NCBI GenBank assembly: GCA_943331855.1
Contig: CALQNE010000045.1
Span: 1-16,447, forward strand
Direction: 5' to 3'
From: Bordetella parapertussis
GTDB taxonomy: Bacteria; Pseudomonadota; Gammaproteobacteria; Burkholderiales; Burkholderiaceae_B
Length of the DNA stretch: 16,447 nt
Position 1 is the stretch's first letter. Each line of letters opens with the position of its first letter. Shown here piece by piece: positions 13,599 to 16,447 of this stretch. The position numbers and the translations under genes are program-made. The notes below the pieces were generated by a model that worked only from the letters and a program-made list of their open reading frames with translations, had not been told where the DNA came from and ran no database searches.

Positions 13599-14552
13599 TC
13601 AGAGGGACTCGGCCTGCACAGGCATCTTCGCGCCAACATGCTCTGTTTGACGCTTTTTAGCCAATTCGCATTGCCGCTGCCGCTCGCGCGCCCCATTTTT
13701 TTGTAATTCAGTCGTTTTGCTGATGCAGCGAGGGCAACTCACACCTTCTTCATAGAGGGGCGATTCGGTCGCACCATCCGGCAAGGGCTGACGACAGCAC
13801 CGGCACAAGGGTCGCGAGGTCTGGAGCAGCCCATGTCCAACCGAGACACGCTCATCAAATACAAAGCACTCGCCTTCCCACAAACTTTGCTCTGGAGAAA
13901 TCGTCTCAAGGTATTTAAGAATACCGCCCTCAAGGTGATAGACCTCGTCAAACCCTTTTGCGCGCATCAAGGCAGTCGATTTTTCGCAACGAATTCCACC
14001 CGTGCAAAACATCGCAACTTTAGGCTTCTTACCCGTTCGCGCTTCAAGAGCCTGCGCACGATCTACCCAGGATGGCAACTCAGAAAAGGTTCCGATATTT
14101 GGATCAATCGCACCTTTGAACGTGCCGAGCTCAACCTCATAATCGTTTCGCGTATCAATCAAGACAACCTCAGGATCGCTAATTAAAGCGTTCCAATCTT
14201 TCGGCTTGACGTAGGTTCCGGCCATCTTGGTGGGGCTAATGTCTGGCACACCCATCGTGACGATCTCTTTTTTAATGCGAATTTTCATGCGTCGAAACGG
14301 CGGATTATTTGCCCAGGCCTCTTTGTGCTGCAAGTCAGCAAAGGCAGGATCAGCACGCAAGTGTTCTAACACCTCACGTATACCAGCCTCAGCCCCCGCC
14401 AAGGTGCTATTGATACCCTCTCGGGCCAACAGAATCAGACCCTTAACATGCAGCCTTTCACATAACTCAAGCAACGGCAACCTGCGTTGCTCAAAGTCAG
14501 GCAAATCAACAAACTTATAAAAAGCGACGGTCAAAAAACGATTCGTGGGCAT
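13599..14552 (-). CDS. trhO: tRNA uridine(34) hydroxylase TrhO (YceA-type rhodanese-domain protein)
   Basis: This 317-aa cytoplasmic protein has the full TrhO/YceA layout. An N-terminal ferredoxin-like domain (about 1-95, FYKFVDLPDF, LAREGINSTLAG) is followed by a rhodanese domain (about 125-225) with LIDTRNDYEVELGTFKGAI. The active-site loop CTGGIRCEKS starts at Cys183. A C-terminal Cys-rich segment contains CRCC (250-253) and CPRC (273-276). TrhO carries out oxygen-dependent hydroxylation of uridine 34 in tRNA, the first step to the 5-oxyacetyl or methoxy wobble modifications. The start at 14552 gives the standard MPTNRFLTVAFYKF N-terminus, though no good ribosome site is seen. It lies 44 bases below the peroxidase gene on the same strand, so read-through is possible. 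Confidence 0.93.
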   Translation of the reverse strand: MPTNRFLTVAFYKFVDLPDFEQRRLPLLELCERLHVKGLILLAREGINSTLAGAEAGIREVLEHLRADPAFADLQHKEAWANNPPFRRMKIRIKKEIVTMGVPDISPTKMAGTYVKPKDWNALISDPEVVLIDTRNDYEVELGTFKGAIDPNIGTFSELPSWVDRAQALEARTGKKPKVAMFCTGGIRCEKSTALMRAKGFDEVYHLEGGILKYLETISPEQSLWEGECFVFDERVSVGHGLLQTSRPLCRCCRQPLPDGATESPLYEEGVSCPRCISKTTELQKNGARERQRQCELAKKRQTEHVGAKMPVQAESL

Positions 14553-14596
14553 CTGTTCGATTAAGTAGTGTGCGAGTCAGGCAGCGACTGATGACC

Positions 14597-15586
14597 TTAA
14601 TTACCGGTCAGGCGCTTAGCAAACGAAGCAGCGTACGCTGGCGAACGAAATAATAAAACCGGATCAGCCGTGGGTGCAACGCCATCTCCCATCACCAGCG
14701 GATCAAAATTGATTTTTTCGCAATCAGCGCCTTTTTGCGCCGTGGCCGACGTTAGCGTCAACACGCCCGCCTGTATCTTTTTACGCTCAGCAGACCAATA
14801 GACCATCGGGTTATTTTGCTCATCACCCGCCTCTCCAATCGTCAGCACCATATTCCAGCGAACAGGGCCCTTTTTAGTTTTACCGATGAAATCGTCATCT
14901 AAAAACCGTGCCGGCATCGTGCCTAGCTCAGCGTCGGTCAAGCGTTTGATACCGTCTTCGGCAACAAATTGCCAACGCACGAGGGTCGTTTTATTGGATG
15001 CATCGATAAACTTAAACGTGTGCACACTAAAAAAATCGCTATTGGCATAACTGACTGGCGGATTATTTTTAGCCATAAATTCACCTAACGGCTTTGCGTC
15101 AGGATGGGTCTCTCTAAACTGCTTTTGCTTTTCTGGATCAGGTTTCCCGGTTGCTGGATCTGCCATGTTTGACAGAAGGGCTGCATAAAACGTTTCAGGG
15201 GTTGCCGCCCCAAATATCGGGACATTCAACATGGTGAAGTGATGAATGCCATTGCCGGGCAACTTGAATTGCAGCGCGAGGCCACGGGTGCTTTTGCTCG
15301 CATCAGGAGCCTTGGGATTACCGCCCGCCAACGAAAAGCGTCCGGTCACGGGGATTGCCTCACCCGAGAATAAGGCAGAGCGCGAATATGCTTGCACGTC
15401 TTTGGCGCCAACAAAGGTGCCACTGACACACAGACCAAGAATGTGATTACGTCGCTCACCGGGGTGCACACCACCAAGTTTTTCAAACGCGCTCAAGACT
15501 TGATCAGCCGTTGGAGCTTGTTGCGCCGTTGCAGTGAAGGCGCAAAATACAGAGGCAATCGCCACTGAAATGGTTTTTAAGTTCAT
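14597..15586 (-). CDS. Periplasmic catalase-family peroxidase (SrpA-like)
   Basis: This 329-aa haem protein is of the short catalase-related peroxidase group and is predicted to be periplasmic. It has a Sec signal peptide with cleavage near TAQ (residues 20-22). The distal His is His48 in RRNHILG, and the distal Asn is Asn121 in MLNVPIFG. The proximal haem ligand is probably Tyr318 in RSPAYAASFAKR. It is much shorter than full catalases (about 480 aa or more) because it lacks their C-terminal wrapping and flavodoxin-like parts, which is normal for this group. Members act as peroxidases on organic substrates or hydrogen peroxide. TGAGG nine bases upstream supports the start at 15584-15586. It diverges from a TfdA-like gene, and trhO follows on the same strand. 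Confidence 0.88.
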   Translation of the reverse strand: MNLKTISVAIASVFCAFTATAQQAPTADQVLSAFEKLGGVHPGERRNHILGLCVSGTFVGAKDVQAYSRSALFSGEAIPVTGRFSLAGGNPKAPDASKSTRGLALQFKLPGNGIHHFTMLNVPIFGAATPETFYAALLSNMADPATGKPDPEKQKQFRETHPDAKPLGEFMAKNNPPVSYANSDFFSVHTFKFIDASNKTTLVRWQFVAEDGIKRLTDAELGTMPARFLDDDFIGKTKKGPVRWNMVLTIGEAGDEQNNPMVYWSAERKKIQAGVLTLTSATAQKGADCEKINFDPLVMGDGVAPTADPVLLFRSPAYAASFAKRLTGN

Positions 15587-15595
15587 CGAGTTTTG

Positions 15596-15600
15596 CCTCA
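15596..15600 (-). promoter_or_regulatory. Ribosome binding site of the catalase-family peroxidase
   Basis: TGAGG on the minus strand lies nine bases before the ATG at 15586, which supports the start that keeps the signal peptide. Confidence 0.55.
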
Positions 15601-15653
15601 GAGTCTATGTTCAAGGATTAGATTCACTACATTGGCCTATCTTAGATCTCTTT

Positions 15654-15667
15654 TGGTTGCAAAACCA
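15654..15667. promoter_or_regulatory. Palindrome in the divergent peroxidase/dioxygenase control region
   Basis: TGGTT-GCAA-AACCA is a perfect 5-4-5 inverted repeat in the 172-base gap between two divergent genes. It overlaps a second repeat, TTTTG-GTTG-CAAAA. Its position suits a shared operator, but no regulator gene is adjacent and neither promoter is convincing. On the plus strand, TTGACG (15674-15679) and TAATAT (15703-15708) are 23 bases apart, which is too far for a normal promoter. Confidence 0.35.
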
Positions 15668-15758
15668 TTGGGTTTGACGTTCCAATCCAAGATTTTTACC
15701 GTTAATATTGCGGCATAAGAACGGGTAAAGCCCGAATTTGCCGACAGAGACAACGATC

Positions 15759-16447
15759 ATGCAAATTAGACCGATTGGCGCCGACTTTGTCGCCGAAATT
15801 ACAGATATCGATCTGCGTCAACCTCTGAGCGCAGAACAAATCCAAACGATTGACCGTACGATGGATCGGTACGCGGTCGTGGTGTTTCCAAAACAAGAAC
15901 TCGACGACGACCAAGAGGTCGCATTTGCCCGCAGCCTAGGGCCTCTTGAAGAAACCCGTGCGGTGGTTGATGTACACAAGCAACGACTCGCATATGACCA
16001 GATGAATGACATTTCAAATCTGGATGTTGATGGCTCAATTCTGGCTGCAGATGATCGGCGTCGCATGTTTAACTTAGGCAATGCGCTTTGGCACTCGGAT
16101 AGCAGCTTTAAGGCAACGCCGGCTAAGTATTCAATGTTACATGCGCGCGTGATTCCGCCTGAAGGCGGCAATACTGAATTTGCCGATATGCGGGCCGCCT
16201 GGGATCGACTGCCTGAAAAAACGAAAGCGTTTATCACGCCCTTGGTTTGCGAGCATTCTTTAATTTATTCGCGCGCGCAGCTTGGCTTTGATGCATTCAA
16301 CGAACAAGAAACTCTCAACTACGCCCCAGTGCCGCAACGTTTGGTGCGCAAACACCCAGGCTCGGGGCGTAAATCAGTTTATCTGGCTTCTCACATTGGT
16401 GTTGTACAAGGCATGCCTCGACCAGAAGGCATGGTCTTAATTCGAGA
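15759..16447 (+). CDS. TfdA/TauD-family 2-oxoglutarate-dependent dioxygenase (partial)
   Basis: This is the first 229 codons of a non-haem iron dioxygenase that runs off the right edge. It begins MQIRPIGADFVAEITDIDLR, typical for TauD/TfdA enzymes. The iron-binding HxD pair is His112-Ser-Asp114 in WHSDSSF. The block GGNTEFADMRAAWDRLP (136-152) contains the Thr expected to contact 2-oxoglutarate. HPGSGRKSVYLASHIG and the following GMPRPEGMVLI strongly recall TfdA, which splits aryloxyacetates such as 2,4-D. The second metal His and the 2-oxoglutarate-binding Arg lie outside the window. The enzyme couples 2-oxoglutarate decarboxylation to substrate hydroxylation, often releasing an ether, sulfonate or amine group. 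The real substrate cannot be named. The ATG at 15759 is the only in-frame start giving the full N-terminus. Confidence 0.88.
   Translation, partial: MQIRPIGADFVAEITDIDLRQPLSAEQIQTIDRTMDRYAVVVFPKQELDDDQEVAFARSLGPLEETRAVVDVHKQRLAYDQMNDISNLDVDGSILAADDRRRMFNLGNALWHSDSSFKATPAKYSMLHARVIPPEGGNTEFADMRAAWDRLPEKTKAFITPLVCEHSLIYSRAQLGFDAFNEQETLNYAPVPQRLVRKHPGSGRKSVYLASHIGVVQGMPRPEGMVLIR

Noticed and set aside
13833..14186. 117-codon open frame on the plus strand inside trhO
   Set aside because: It lies opposite the conserved rhodanese domain and shows no recognisable motif.
15674..15708. TTGACG and TAATAT as a promoter for the dioxygenase
   Set aside because: The 23-base spacer is too long for a sigma-70 promoter.
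15799..16237. Minus-strand open frames of 79 and 139 codons near the right edge
   Set aside because: They are antisense to the TfdA-like gene, whose HxD and TEFADMRAA motifs are unmistakable.

Overview
The window looks like the chromosome of a betaproteobacterium of the order Burkholderiales, probably near Alcaligenaceae. This is inferred from gene content: two orphan Bug/TctC-type solute-binding proteins, a Tat-exported Liv-type binding protein, a TfdA-like dioxygenase, and an M23 peptidase next to a bactofilin. Base composition appears near 50% GC by eye, which is low for the group. I could not run a homology search, so the taxonomy is an inference. Sixteen protein-coding genes are supported; two are cut by the window edges. 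I see no tRNA, rRNA, CRISPR array, insertion sequence or prophage. No gene-free stretch exceeds about 205 bases.

Region 1 (1-2106, minus strand) encodes part of a branched-chain-amino-acid-type (HAAT family) ABC importer: binding protein, LivG ATPase and the start of LivF. No permease gene lies between them. Region 2 (2300-4322, plus strand) is a two-gene operon of a PaaK-like adenylate-forming CoA ligase and a free-standing GAF-domain protein. Region 3 (4312-6181) holds two divergently transcribed relatives of polysaccharide deacetylase, of the kind that includes PuuE allantoinase and cyclic imide hydrolase. Together, regions 1-3 could form a catabolic module: uptake, hydrolysis of a cyclic amide, imide or ureide bond, then CoA activation of the acid. 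That is a hypothesis only.

Region 4 (6384-8659) is an envelope or cell-shape locus. A membrane-anchored M23 peptidase converges on, and overlaps by 56 bases, a bactofilin gene. The bactofilin gene follows a predicted exported methyltransferase in the same transcription unit.

Region 5 (8813-13575) is a transport and metabolism stretch: a family-3 solute-binding protein without a signal peptide, a Bug protein, an EamA-type exporter on the opposite strand, and a 3-hydroxyisobutyrate dehydrogenase-like enzyme in tandem with a second Bug protein. Region 6 (13599-16447) has a TrhO tRNA hydroxylase and a periplasmic catalase-type peroxidase on the minus strand. A TfdA/TauD-type dioxygenase diverges from them and runs off the right edge.

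Most of this is recognisable metabolic and transport content. The parts most worth a second look are the ligase/GAF/deacetylase cluster, the bactofilin/exported methyltransferase/M23 arrangement, and the leaderless binding protein.
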